Below are positions 30,930 to 36,581 of a DNA stretch of 36,581 nt, in pieces. Position 1 is the stretch's first letter. Every line of letters starts with the position of its first letter. The position numbers were made by a program, and so were the translations under genes. The notes below the pieces were generated by a model, which saw nothing but the letters and a program-made list of their open reading frames with translations, was not told the origin of the DNA and did no database searches. The stretch covers positions 1 through 36,581 of IMG/VR virus record IMGVR_UViG_3300024344_000053, one strand, 5' to 3'. The stretch is from a virus.

Positions 30930-31543
30930 TATGGTTGAACCCCTAGTGCTTTATCTTGTAATCCTATTGTTGCTGTTCCTGTTTCTCTAACCTGATTTAA
31001 TGTATTAACTGTCTGTAAGCCACCATTATTTCTGAATCCACCTACACTTGAAATGATAACAGGATCTAACCCTAGTCTTTGTCTTTGCTGTTGTTCTCTT
31101 GTTGCAAATCCGTTTACCTCTTTTCTAATAATTCTTCTATATCGTTTGTCAAATGGGCTACCTACTGCTGTTAGTTGGTTGGCAATAGTCTTGACCAATA
31201 TTGGGACTAGCTCAACTGCTAATAATGCTGCACCTACCACAGGAATAAACCTAGTCAATAATTTTGGCATTACTTTTGGAAGAAATCGTGTAAGCATTTG
31301 TGGTATTGCTGTCATAATTGCTTGTTTTGGATTTGCAGTTGCCATAGCTGTTCCTGCACCCAATGCACCTGTGATATTTCCTAAAGCACCACCTGCCATG
31401 TCAGTTGCAGTTGTAAATTTGTCTGCTACACCTTGTCCACCTGTTTGTGGAATCTCTTTTACAGGGGTTTCATCTTTAACTGCTTTTTTTACCTCTGATT
31501 CATCTACCTTGATTTTAATCTCTAGTTCTTCTACGTCTGCCAT
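30929..31543 (-). CDS. Very short tape-measure candidate (204 aa)
   Basis: Begins MADVEELEIKIKVDESEVKK, an opening often seen in tape-measure proteins, then an Ala/Gly-rich stretch (GGALGNITGALGAGTAMATA) and a hydrophobic helix pair (IPQMLTRFLPKVMPKLLTRF, VVGAALLAVELVPILVKTIA), as in tape-measure membrane regions. The position between gp10-like/tube genes and the hub is right for one. If correct, at 204 residues the tail would be very short. A membrane or pilot protein is the alternative. Confidence 0.5.
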   Translation of the reverse strand: MADVEELEIKIKVDESEVKKAVKDETPVKEIPQTGGQGVADKFTTATDMAGGALGNITGALGAGTAMATANPKQAIMTAIPQMLTRFLPKVMPKLLTRFIPVVGAALLAVELVPILVKTIANQLTAVGSPFDKRYRRIIRKEVNGFATREQQQRQRLGLDPVIISSVGGFRNNGGLQTVNTLNQVRETGTATIGLQDKALGVQP

Positions 31544-31544
31544 T

Positions 31545-32129
31545 TTAAACCCCTATGGACGTAGATGTTTTGTCCATGTAATCACGTAATTGTCGCATTA
31601 ATTCTGCTTTGAACTTTGGATAGCCTATTCTTTTAGTGTCTGTCATAATATTTCTTGCTTCTATTCCTTTAACAAAATGACCTTTAGAGAACATTGAATC
31701 ACCATCTTCTGTTTCTGAACTTTCAGAATAAATGGATTGTGGACTACCACCACCCTGTTTTATCCAATGAAGTGCCTTTTTATTGATAGGTTCTATCCAA
31801 TGGTCTTTAGTTCCATGCTCAAAAAATAGGTCTAATGGTATTCCTTTACCGTCCCTGTCCTTGTAATCGACATAAATTTTTAGCTTAACACCTGATGATG
31901 ATACGTCAGATTCTATGACAAGTGATTGTTTGTATCTCTGTGTCATACCCCTGTCGTCACAAAGCTTTAGAAATTCTTCGCCTATTGTTCTGTGGGCTAT
32001 TGCAACTGCGTTTCTTCTTAGCCACTCTTGAACTCTAAATGAATATGAATCAAGTCTAAGTCTTGCAATCCTTCCCATCTTAAGTGATGTGAAATGATTT
32101 TTGTATTCTGTTTTTTGAAAAAATTCCAT
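31545..32129 (-). CDS. HK97 gp10-like head-tail/tail completion protein (194 aa)
   Basis: N-terminal helix (RLDSYSFRVQEWLRRNAVAI), then the diagnostic LFFEHGTKDHWIEPINKKAL, which matches the 'veyGt..H.I.pknkkaL' phrase of gp10 family proteins. C-terminal helix (KFKAELMRQLRDYMDK). It takes part in joining or finishing head and tail. The start overlaps the tube gene stop (TAATG). Confidence 0.8.
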   Translation of the reverse strand: MEFFQKTEYKNHFTSLKMGRIARLRLDSYSFRVQEWLRRNAVAIAHRTIGEEFLKLCDDRGMTQRYKQSLVIESDVSSSGVKLKIYVDYKDRDGKGIPLDLFFEHGTKDHWIEPINKKALHWIKQGGGSPQSIYSESSETEDGDSMFSKGHFVKGIEARNIMTDTKRIGYPKFKAELMRQLRDYMDKTSTSIGV

Positions 32130-32554
32130 TATGATACGCTAAGTGAATCGCCTGTAAGCTGAATCCGTCCTCGCATAACTACACCACCAACACCTTCAAG
32201 TCTTGCTACTTCAAGATGTGGTAAAGTTCCTGCTGCTGTTATTGTTTTGGTTTGACCACTAACATTCTTGGCTACAATTTTCCAAGATGTTGATGTTAAT
32301 GCACCGTTTGCGTCCCTTTGGGTTAGTGTGTTTAATGAAGCGATTTCAGGTGTTGAACATAATAAAGTAAATTGAATGAAATTATCACCTGCACCGTAGA
32401 AATAAACTACGCCACCACCACTTGTGGTCTGTCTGTCTATTGGTCTGTCAATATTTACTGTAATATCTTGCATGAGAATGTAGGTATCTGAACCAACCTC
32501 TAGGGTTAGTTTTTCATTATTTACAAGTTCTGTGACTTCACCAATATTAGCCAT
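32129..32554 (-). CDS. Tail tube-like protein (141 aa)
   Basis: Short beta-rich protein: LTLEVGSDTYILMQDITVNI, GGGVVYFYGAGDNFIQFTLL, SWKIVAKNVSGQTKTI, GRIQLTGDSLSVS. The strand order and a C-terminal strand ending in a small residue fit the tail-tube/Dit fold. First gene of the tail operon, with a late promoter at the standard distance. Major tail protein is the likely role. Confidence 0.65.
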   Translation of the reverse strand: MANIGEVTELVNNEKLTLEVGSDTYILMQDITVNIDRPIDRQTTSGGGVVYFYGAGDNFIQFTLLCSTPEIASLNTLTQRDANGALTSTSWKIVAKNVSGQTKTITAAGTLPHLEVARLEGVGGVVMRGRIQLTGDSLSVS

Positions 32555-32577
32555 ATAGAGAGTTTGAGAAAAAAGGG

Positions 32578-32590
32578 AATAACAGAACTA
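32578..32590 (-). promoter_or_regulatory. Late promoter before the tail operon
   Basis: TAGTTC (32585-32590) followed by TGTTATT; the hexamer lies 31-36 bases before ATG 32554. Confidence 0.6.
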
Positions 32591-32592
32591 TT

Positions 32593-32676
32593 CTACAATT
32601 TTCCATTGTATAGTTCTGCCATATTTTGGAATGACATTTCTGTTAGTCTTGGATTCAGGGTGTGAAAATTACTCAT
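32593..32676 (-). CDS. Small peptide candidate (27 aa)
   Basis: MSNFHTLNPRLTEMSFQNMA and on. Coupled to the preceding microprotein by an ATGAGTAA overlap; its 3' end abuts the tail promoter. No Cys and no membrane segment. Weak support. Confidence 0.4.
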   Translation of the reverse strand: MSNFHTLNPRLTEMSFQNMAELYNGKL

Positions 32677-32752
32677 GACGTTGTTTTCTAATTTCAACAA
32701 TCTCGTCATTTGGAAACTCTGCATTACAGAGGGAACATTGGACGTACATCAT
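32669..32752 (-). CDS. Zinc-knuckle microprotein (27 aa)
   Basis: MMYVQCSLCNAEFPNDEIVE, with CSLC and a later His (KQRHE). ATGA overlap with the HTH gene. Half a zinc site; might dimerise. Confidence 0.5.
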   Translation of the reverse strand: MMYVQCSLCNAEFPNDEIVEIRKQRHE

Positions 32753-33387
32753 TTCTTTCCACCTCTTTTGCGTTTTTTGAGTTCTTTCTTGATGTTATTT
32801 GCGTTGCGTTGATGTTGTATTTTGTCTGCCTTGTTGAAAGCGTTCAAAGCCAACTTTAATTCTTCAAGTCGTCTTTCTACTAGAACACCTGTGTCTTCTG
32901 CACTAATTGGTTTTTTCTTTGGCTTTGGTTTGTAGTCTGCAACCATGTCTTGTTGTTTTGATGTTAGGTTTGTCACATCAACAACTGATGATTCAAGTGG
33001 TGTTTCTTCAACAGCAATTTCTACTGTTGCAACACTTTCATCTTTTGGTTGGACAACAAACTGTTTCTTTGGTTTTTGCCACATACCCTGTCTTCGTGTT
33101 TCACAGGCTACTGCATTACGCCATGCTTCCCAAAACTCGTCTTCGTCTTCCCTAGAAACAAAGTTCTGTGGATAACAAACAGGACATGGAAATTCTTCAT
33201 GTAGTTCGTTCAAACGTGGATCGATAGGACTATGGCGTTTGAGCATATCTCTTACTTTTCCATGAATCATGTTTGACAAGTTTTTGTCATTTGGTATTTT
33301 CATTAGTTTTGCAATTTGCACTCTGCTATAACCTGCTTCGTGCAAACGTGTTGCAAAATCAATGTCTTTCTTTTCTTGTGTGGTCAT
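32749..33387 (-). CDS. HTH regulator candidate with zinc motif (212 aa)
   Basis: Residues 9-50 (LHEAGYSRVQIAKLMKIPND, then LSNMIHGK) form a clear helix-turn-helix; CPVC near residue 72 gives half a zinc site. The rest is charged and ends in a basic Lys/Arg tail (KKELKKRKRGGKK). Located in the regulator block between two tail modules, it is a good candidate for the factor that reads the TAGTTC element, though nothing proves it. Confidence 0.65.
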   Translation of the reverse strand: MTTQEKKDIDFATRLHEAGYSRVQIAKLMKIPNDKNLSNMIHGKVRDMLKRHSPIDPRLNELHEEFPCPVCYPQNFVSREDEDEFWEAWRNAVACETRRQGMWQKPKKQFVVQPKDESVATVEIAVEETPLESSVVDVTNLTSKQQDMVADYKPKPKKKPISAEDTGVLVERRLEELKLALNAFNKADKIQHQRNANNIKKELKKRKRGGKK

Positions 33388-33701
33388 TATGAAATTTCTC
33401 CTACCATTTTGTAGTCAAGTTGTTGCCACAAGAAAGGACTTACTTGTGTAAAGTAATATCCTTCTTTACCATGTGCTAAACTTACTAAGTCATTTAACAC
33501 AGTGTTCACATGAGTTGATGGAACACCAAATGCTTTTGCAACACCTTTGTATTCACGACTTAATTCATCTAAGCCTTGTCTGAAAGCAGCAATAACTCTT
33601 TCAAGCATAAACTTGTCCATTTCAAGTTCTTTAATTTTTGCAGACATTTTTGACACGTCACATTCTTCTGCTTGGACGCTTTGTGAATTGTTTGAATCCA
33701 T
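33387..33701 (-). CDS. HTH-like small regulator candidate (104 aa)
   Basis: MDSNNSQSVQ at 33701 is fixed by a TATA box 27 bases upstream. A coiled-coil stretch (SAKIKELEMDKFMLERVIAA) is followed by KGVAKAFGVPSTHVNTVLND, a helix-turn-helix-like pattern. Coupled by TAATG to the 212-residue HTH gene, so the two form one regulatory unit. Confidence 0.65.
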   Translation of the reverse strand: MDSNNSQSVQAEECDVSKMSAKIKELEMDKFMLERVIAAFRQGLDELSREYKGVAKAFGVPSTHVNTVLNDLVSLAHGKEGYYFTQVSPFLWQQLDYKMVGEIS

Positions 33702-33724
33702 GATATAGGGTATGTATTCTTGGG

Positions 33725-33732
33725 TATTTAAA
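33725..33732 (-). promoter_or_regulatory. TATA box TTTAAATA for 33701
   Basis: Centred 27.5 bases before ATG 33701. No TAGTTC is present upstream. Confidence 0.65.
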
Positions 33733-33765
33733 GTATTCTTAGTATGCATAATTAGCATACTATCA

Positions 33766-34158
33766 TCAATCCCCAATATCGTCAAAGTCAGGTTCATAAT
33801 CAGTTTCACCTATCATCTTTTCAGCAGGTTGTCCTTGTACGATAGATTCTTCAATCCATTGTTTGATTAATGCACAGCAAGTTTCTACCCCAAATGCAAA
33901 GTGTCCAAGTGATACTTTTTCACATTCAACCATGCAGAATGGTTCATCATTTAACACTATTCCAAACTGCATTGATGAAGTGTATTCTCTCATATCATCA
34001 TCAATGCTTTCTTCGCTAAATTCTTTCCAACTTGACAAAAGTGTTTCTGATATGGCTACTAATTTTTTACCAATTTGTAATAATGAATCAACTTCAAATT
34101 CTTCACTGTGCATTGTTTCATCATTCCATGTAATTTCAATTACAAAGTGTTCTGTCAT
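33766..34158 (-). CDS. Acidic protein of unknown function (130 aa)
   Basis: MTEHFVIEITWNDETMHSEE; ATGA overlap fixes the start at 34158. Very acidic C-terminus (TDYEPDFDDIGD). Mixed alpha/beta with CCALIKQWIEESI helix. Could be an adaptor or DNA mimic; no family recognised. Confidence 0.65.
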   Translation of the reverse strand: MTEHFVIEITWNDETMHSEEFEVDSLLQIGKKLVAISETLLSSWKEFSEESIDDDMREYTSSMQFGIVLNDEPFCMVECEKVSLGHFAFGVETCCALIKQWIEESIVQGQPAEKMIGETDYEPDFDDIGD

Positions 34159-34586
34159 TTCTTCAAGTCCTCTCTGATACACTGTGATAAAAATTCTTGG
34201 AAGTGATCTTCGCCAATTAATTCTATAACTTTCAAAATATTTTCAGTTGTTTTTTCTAGTCCTAGTTTTTCAAATGCTTCGCCAACTTTTACATCATAAC
34301 CATAACCTGCAATCGATAATCCTTCTAGTGTTCCTTCAAAGTCAGAAAAAGAAGGTTGGTTGGAAACCTTTGCAGACTTTGTTTTTTTCTGTTCTAGTTT
34401 CCAACTCTCTTGAATACTTGCTGCTTTTGCAACAATCTTTGAAAGACGCTTCAACAATGTTTCGTCAAGATACAATGTGCCAAGTGACTTTGACTTTATC
34501 ACAGCAGTTGTTGCAAACACATCACAGATGATTTGCTCTGACCTCTTGTCTGTTTTCAAACGTCTTGCAATTCTCTTTCGATTCAT
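34155..34586 (-). CDS. Basic helical protein, regulator candidate (143 aa)
   Basis: MNRKRIARRLKTDKRSEQII, then LYLDETLLKRLSKIVAKAAS and a C-terminal helical domain (GEAFEKLGLEKTTENILKVI). The Arg/Lys-rich start suggests nucleic-acid binding. First gene of the block, with a TATA-like box about 30 bases upstream. Function not recognised. Confidence 0.65.
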   Translation of the reverse strand: MNRKRIARRLKTDKRSEQIICDVFATTAVIKSKSLGTLYLDETLLKRLSKIVAKAASIQESWKLEQKKTKSAKVSNQPSFSDFEGTLEGLSIAGYGYDVKVGEAFEKLGLEKTTENILKVIELIGEDHFQEFLSQCIREDLKK

Positions 34587-34611
34587 TTCTACAAAGAATA
34601 CGGCAGTATTC

Positions 34612-34619
34612 TAATTAAA
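34612..34619 (-). promoter_or_regulatory. TATA-like TTTAATTA for 34586
   Basis: Centred 29.5 bases before ATG 34586, giving a leader of about three bases. Confidence 0.5.
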
Positions 34620-34662
34620 TCTTTGCCAAATTCTAAAACGGTGTTTAGACATGGGACTTAGA

Positions 34663-34680
34663 AAAAAATTATTTTTTTTT
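34663..34680. terminator. A/T palindromic terminator
   Basis: Seven A, TT, A, then nine T: a palindromic A/T block at the stop of the 34679 gene. It would give a U-run on either strand and closes the 34679-36581 operon. Confidence 0.6.
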
Positions 34681-35179
34681 AAGCTGTGACAATATCAACA
34701 CGCAAATGTATTTCTCTACCTTGAATTGGTTTACCATCATCACTTGCATTGAAAACTCTAACTCTATCAGGAAAAGAGTAATTACATTTTGGATCTGTGC
34801 TGTCAGTTGGTTTTCTTAATTCAAACTTTGCTTTGATTGTTTGCAGAACTAATTTTTGCAAGTTGTCTAAACTCTTTTCAACTTCCCTACCATCTTGTGC
34901 AGCGTCAACAATTACAAGAAGATAATGACATTGATGTTTAGTTGCTGTTGTGACATTACTTTCAACAACACCACTTGGTTCTGCTTCTTCCAAGTTGTCT
35001 GCGTTAGTGATAAATAAAAATGGGTTTGGGTGTGCTGTCAAACTGTTATTGTATGGTCTTCCTACAAAAACATCTACTAATTTACCTGACCTGCCTGTGG
35101 AATCGTAAACTGTTGCATTTGCTATGATAATGTCTTTGATTCGTGTTTTCACAGCATGGTGATCTACTTCTGTGACCAT
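34679..35179 (-). CDS. Tail terminator/completion-like protein (166 aa)
   Basis: Helix at the start (HAVKTRIKDIIIANATVY), a beta strand pair (GKLVDVFVGRP, HQCHYLLVIVDA), a long helix (EVEKSLDNLQKLVLQTIKAK) and a final strand (REIHLRVDIVTA). That order fits the alpha/beta tail-terminator (gpU/gp17-like) group, which caps the tail tube. Encoded after appendage genes and before the regulator block. No diagnostic residues. Confidence 0.55.
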   Translation of the reverse strand: MVTEVDHHAVKTRIKDIIIANATVYDSTGRSGKLVDVFVGRPYNNSLTAHPNPFLFITNADNLEEAEPSGVVESNVTTATKHQCHYLLVIVDAAQDGREVEKSLDNLQKLVLQTIKAKFELRKPTDSTDPKCNYSFPDRVRVFNASDDGKPIQGREIHLRVDIVTA

Positions 35180-35181
35180 GA

Positions 35182-35499
35182 TTACGAACTCAATAGTTTT
35201 TTGTGAACTTTAACAGACATTAATTTAGTTGTCTTTGTGTTTCCTGATTTAGTCAAAACTACCTGTGCTACATAACTACCATCTAGGTTTTGGGTTTGTG
35301 ATGATGTCATTGTCCAAGTGACAGTTGGGCTAGAAATACCTAATGTTGCTGAAAAAAGATTTGTTAAGAGGTCTTTTGTGACTAAATTTAATGAAGCACC
35401 TGTATATGTAGAAATATCTGCGTTAGTTCCGTCAGGATTCACTACTGTGATAACGTATGAATCCCCAAATTCCCCTTGCACAAATTCAATGTCTGCCAT
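35182..35499 (-). CDS. Small beta-sandwich virion protein, BppU-N-like (105 aa)
   Basis: FVQGEFGDSYVITVVNPDGT and DISTYTGASLNLVTKDL are the opening of the BppU N-terminal/Ig-like domain used in baseplates, and GSYVAQVVLTKSGNTKTTKL is its last hairpin. A stand-alone domain here, probably an adaptor between tail tip and fibres. Coupled to the repeat gene by TAATG. Confidence 0.65.
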   Translation of the reverse strand: MADIEFVQGEFGDSYVITVVNPDGTNADISTYTGASLNLVTKDLLTNLFSATLGISSPTVTWTMTSSQTQNLDGSYVAQVVLTKSGNTKTTKLMSVKVHKKLLSS

Positions 35500-36416
35500 T
35501 AATACTCATCTGTCCTAATACTTGCAGTTCGTTTTGTTATATCAGAATTACTTGCTCTTATTGTGAACTCACCATCACTTACACGCTTTGTAAGATATGC
35601 CAATGCTGCTCTTGCTCTACCTGATAATATTGATAATACGTCTGAAATTGAAACTGATTCAGATATTGTTATGTATCTTACAATAGTTCTTGCTGCAACG
35701 TCTGAAACTGTCACTGTCTGTGTAATTGTTCTAAATATTGATTGGACAATTCCAACTGAATCACTTACTGATACACTATCAGCGATTGCTCTAACAGCAC
35801 CTTTTATTCTTGCTACTGAATCAGAAATTGAAACTGAATCTGCTATTGTCCTTGCAGCACCTTTTATTCTGTTTACAGCGTCAGATATTGATACTGCTGT
35901 TTCTGTTATTGATGGTTTAAACCTGTCACTTCTTGCTACTGAATCTGTTATTGCATAAGACTTGACGTTTGTATCAAATACAGCAGGATCAAAGTAGAAA
36001 GTATCAAACACAGAACCCAAGTCGTAAATGTATCTGTTTACTGTTGGTGTAATTCTTGCTAAAACATCTGAAATAGAAATTGATTCAGTTAGTGTTCTAA
36101 TTGCAGACTTTGTTCTTGCTAGTGAATCTGAAATTGATATTGACGATTCAGTTAGTGTTCTAAAGAAAGCTACAACCCTACCCAAATTATCGCTGATTGA
36201 TGTAGATTCAGTTAATGTCCTGTATTTATCAGATACATCTGTAAGAATATCAGAAACAACCACTTCACCACCTCTTACAGTATCAAAAACATTAGGATCA
36301 AATACTGCACTATCGAATCTAGTTAGATATTCTACAATTTCTACTGTATTATGGACTGATGTGTCGAATACTGCACTATCGTAAATTGCAGGATCAAATA
36401 ATTGTGTAGATGGCAA
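35499..36416 (-). CDS. Repeat-rich appendage protein with TTG start (305 aa)
   Basis: The start must be TTG 36416, because no ATG occurs in the frame and TGA of the upstream gene lies directly before it. Two repeat classes: FDSAVFD-type units (three places, for example VFDTFYFDPAVFDTN) and about nine 'R-T-(L/I)-T/A-(E/D)-S-(I/V)-S-(I/V)-S-D-x-(L/V)-A-R' units of 23-27 residues. Such Ser/Asp repeats are typical of extended surface or fibre proteins. No Cys; ends in a less regular domain. Confidence 0.7.
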   Translation of the reverse strand: MPSTQLFDPAIYDSAVFDTSVHNTVEIVEYLTRFDSAVFDPNVFDTVRGGEVVVSDILTDVSDKYRTLTESTSISDNLGRVVAFFRTLTESSISISDSLARTKSAIRTLTESISISDVLARITPTVNRYIYDLGSVFDTFYFDPAVFDTNVKSYAITDSVARSDRFKPSITETAVSISDAVNRIKGAARTIADSVSISDSVARIKGAVRAIADSVSVSDSVGIVQSIFRTITQTVTVSDVAARTIVRYITISESVSISDVLSILSGRARAALAYLTKRVSDGEFTIRASNSDITKRTASIRTDEY

Positions 36417-36581
36417 TCATGCTACCTCTGTCCATGCTGAACCTGACCAAATGTAATCTTTGCCTGTATCTGTTTCTGACCAAATTGAGTTTGTTTGAAA
36501 ACTACTAGGTGTTGTTAATGATATTGATACTGCTGTTCCACTTCCTGCTGATACTGTATTATCCCAAAATTGAACATTCTC
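36417..36581 (-). CDS. Fibre protein, 3' end only (window edge)
   Basis: 54 codons and stop TGA. ENVQFWDNTVSAGSGTAVSI, then SIWSETDTGKDYIWSGSAWT: ETDTGKxYxWxGxxW is a familiar terminal phrase of phage fibre and appendage proteins. The stop abuts the TTG start of the repeat protein. The N-terminal part lies outside the window. Confidence 0.65.
   Translation of the reverse strand, partial: ENVQFWDNTVSAGSGTAVSISLTTPSSFQTNSIWSETDTGKDYIWSGSAWTEVA

Noticed and set aside
34830-34855. TTAGTTCTG on the minus strand inside the 34679 gene
   Set aside because: No TATA-like sequence or start codon at the matching distance.
1-36581. Circular genome with one fibre gene spanning the ends
   Set aside because: Both ends lie in minus-strand fibre genes, and a join would be attractive, but as given the two frames do not match (one base short) and there is no terminal repeat.
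1-36581. CRISPR array, tRNA, rRNA or integrase/att sites
   Set aside because: No regularly spaced repeats, no recognisable tRNA-like cloverleaf and no recombinase motif were seen by eye on either strand.

Overview
The window reads as the structural and accessory part of a tailed virus or provirus of an archaeon. It is AT-rich, and almost every gene lies on the minus strand with very short spacers and stop/start overlaps of the ATGA, TAATG or TTGA type. The head genes are classic HK97/Caudoviricetes genes: small terminase candidate, terminase ATPase, terminase nuclease, portal, MuF-like protein, prohead protease-scaffold, decoration protein and major capsid protein. Signs of an archaeal host are TATA-like boxes centred about 24-28 bases before start codons (leaderless transcripts), oligo-T terminators, an archaeal-type Holliday junction resolvase and many zinc-ribbon mini-proteins. 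An ammonia-oxidising archaeon (Nitrososphaeria) is my best guess from composition and style, but no host marker proves it. No DNA polymerase, helicase or integrase is visible.

Layout in transcription order (right to left). 36581-34679: end of a fibre gene cut by the window edge, a protein of short SD-rich repeats, a small beta-rich baseplate-like protein and a tail-terminator-like protein. 34586-32593: an inserted block of small regulator-like and zinc proteins. 32554-26237: tail module with tube-like proteins, an HK97 gp10-like protein, a very short tape-measure candidate, a 936-residue hub/baseplate protein with a carbohydrate-binding module, and a fibre. 26202-25465: coiled-coil and membrane mini-proteins. 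25392-17642: accessory block with nucleases (Hjc-like, Vsr/DUF559-like, HNH-like), a metallophosphoesterase, a fourth HExxH protein, DNA-binding candidates and a dense run of Cys-rich microproteins. 17602-15783: two matrixin-like metallopeptidases and membrane proteins. 14791-11954: terminase genes. 11431-5061: portal to capsid. 4950-1: small zinc proteins, connector and fibres; the last gene runs off the left edge.

Only two genes are on the plus strand (11684-11950 and 15367-15777). Both have their own TATA box and both are divergent from a minus-strand promoter, which makes them candidate regulators.

Four observations stand out. (1) The large terminase is encoded as two proteins, ATPase and nuclease, with three small genes between them. 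(2) The portal gene ends in an A_AAA_AAG slippery heptamer inside a run of ten A; a -1 shift there joins the portal to a zincin metallopeptidase through 56 open codons that have no start codon of their own. (3) The hexamer TAGTTC sits at an almost fixed distance in front of six late (head, tail, terminase) genes and is missing from the accessory promoters I inspected, which suggests a virus-specific late promoter element. (4) There are four different HExxH proteins and about sixteen Cys/His microproteins in 36 kb.
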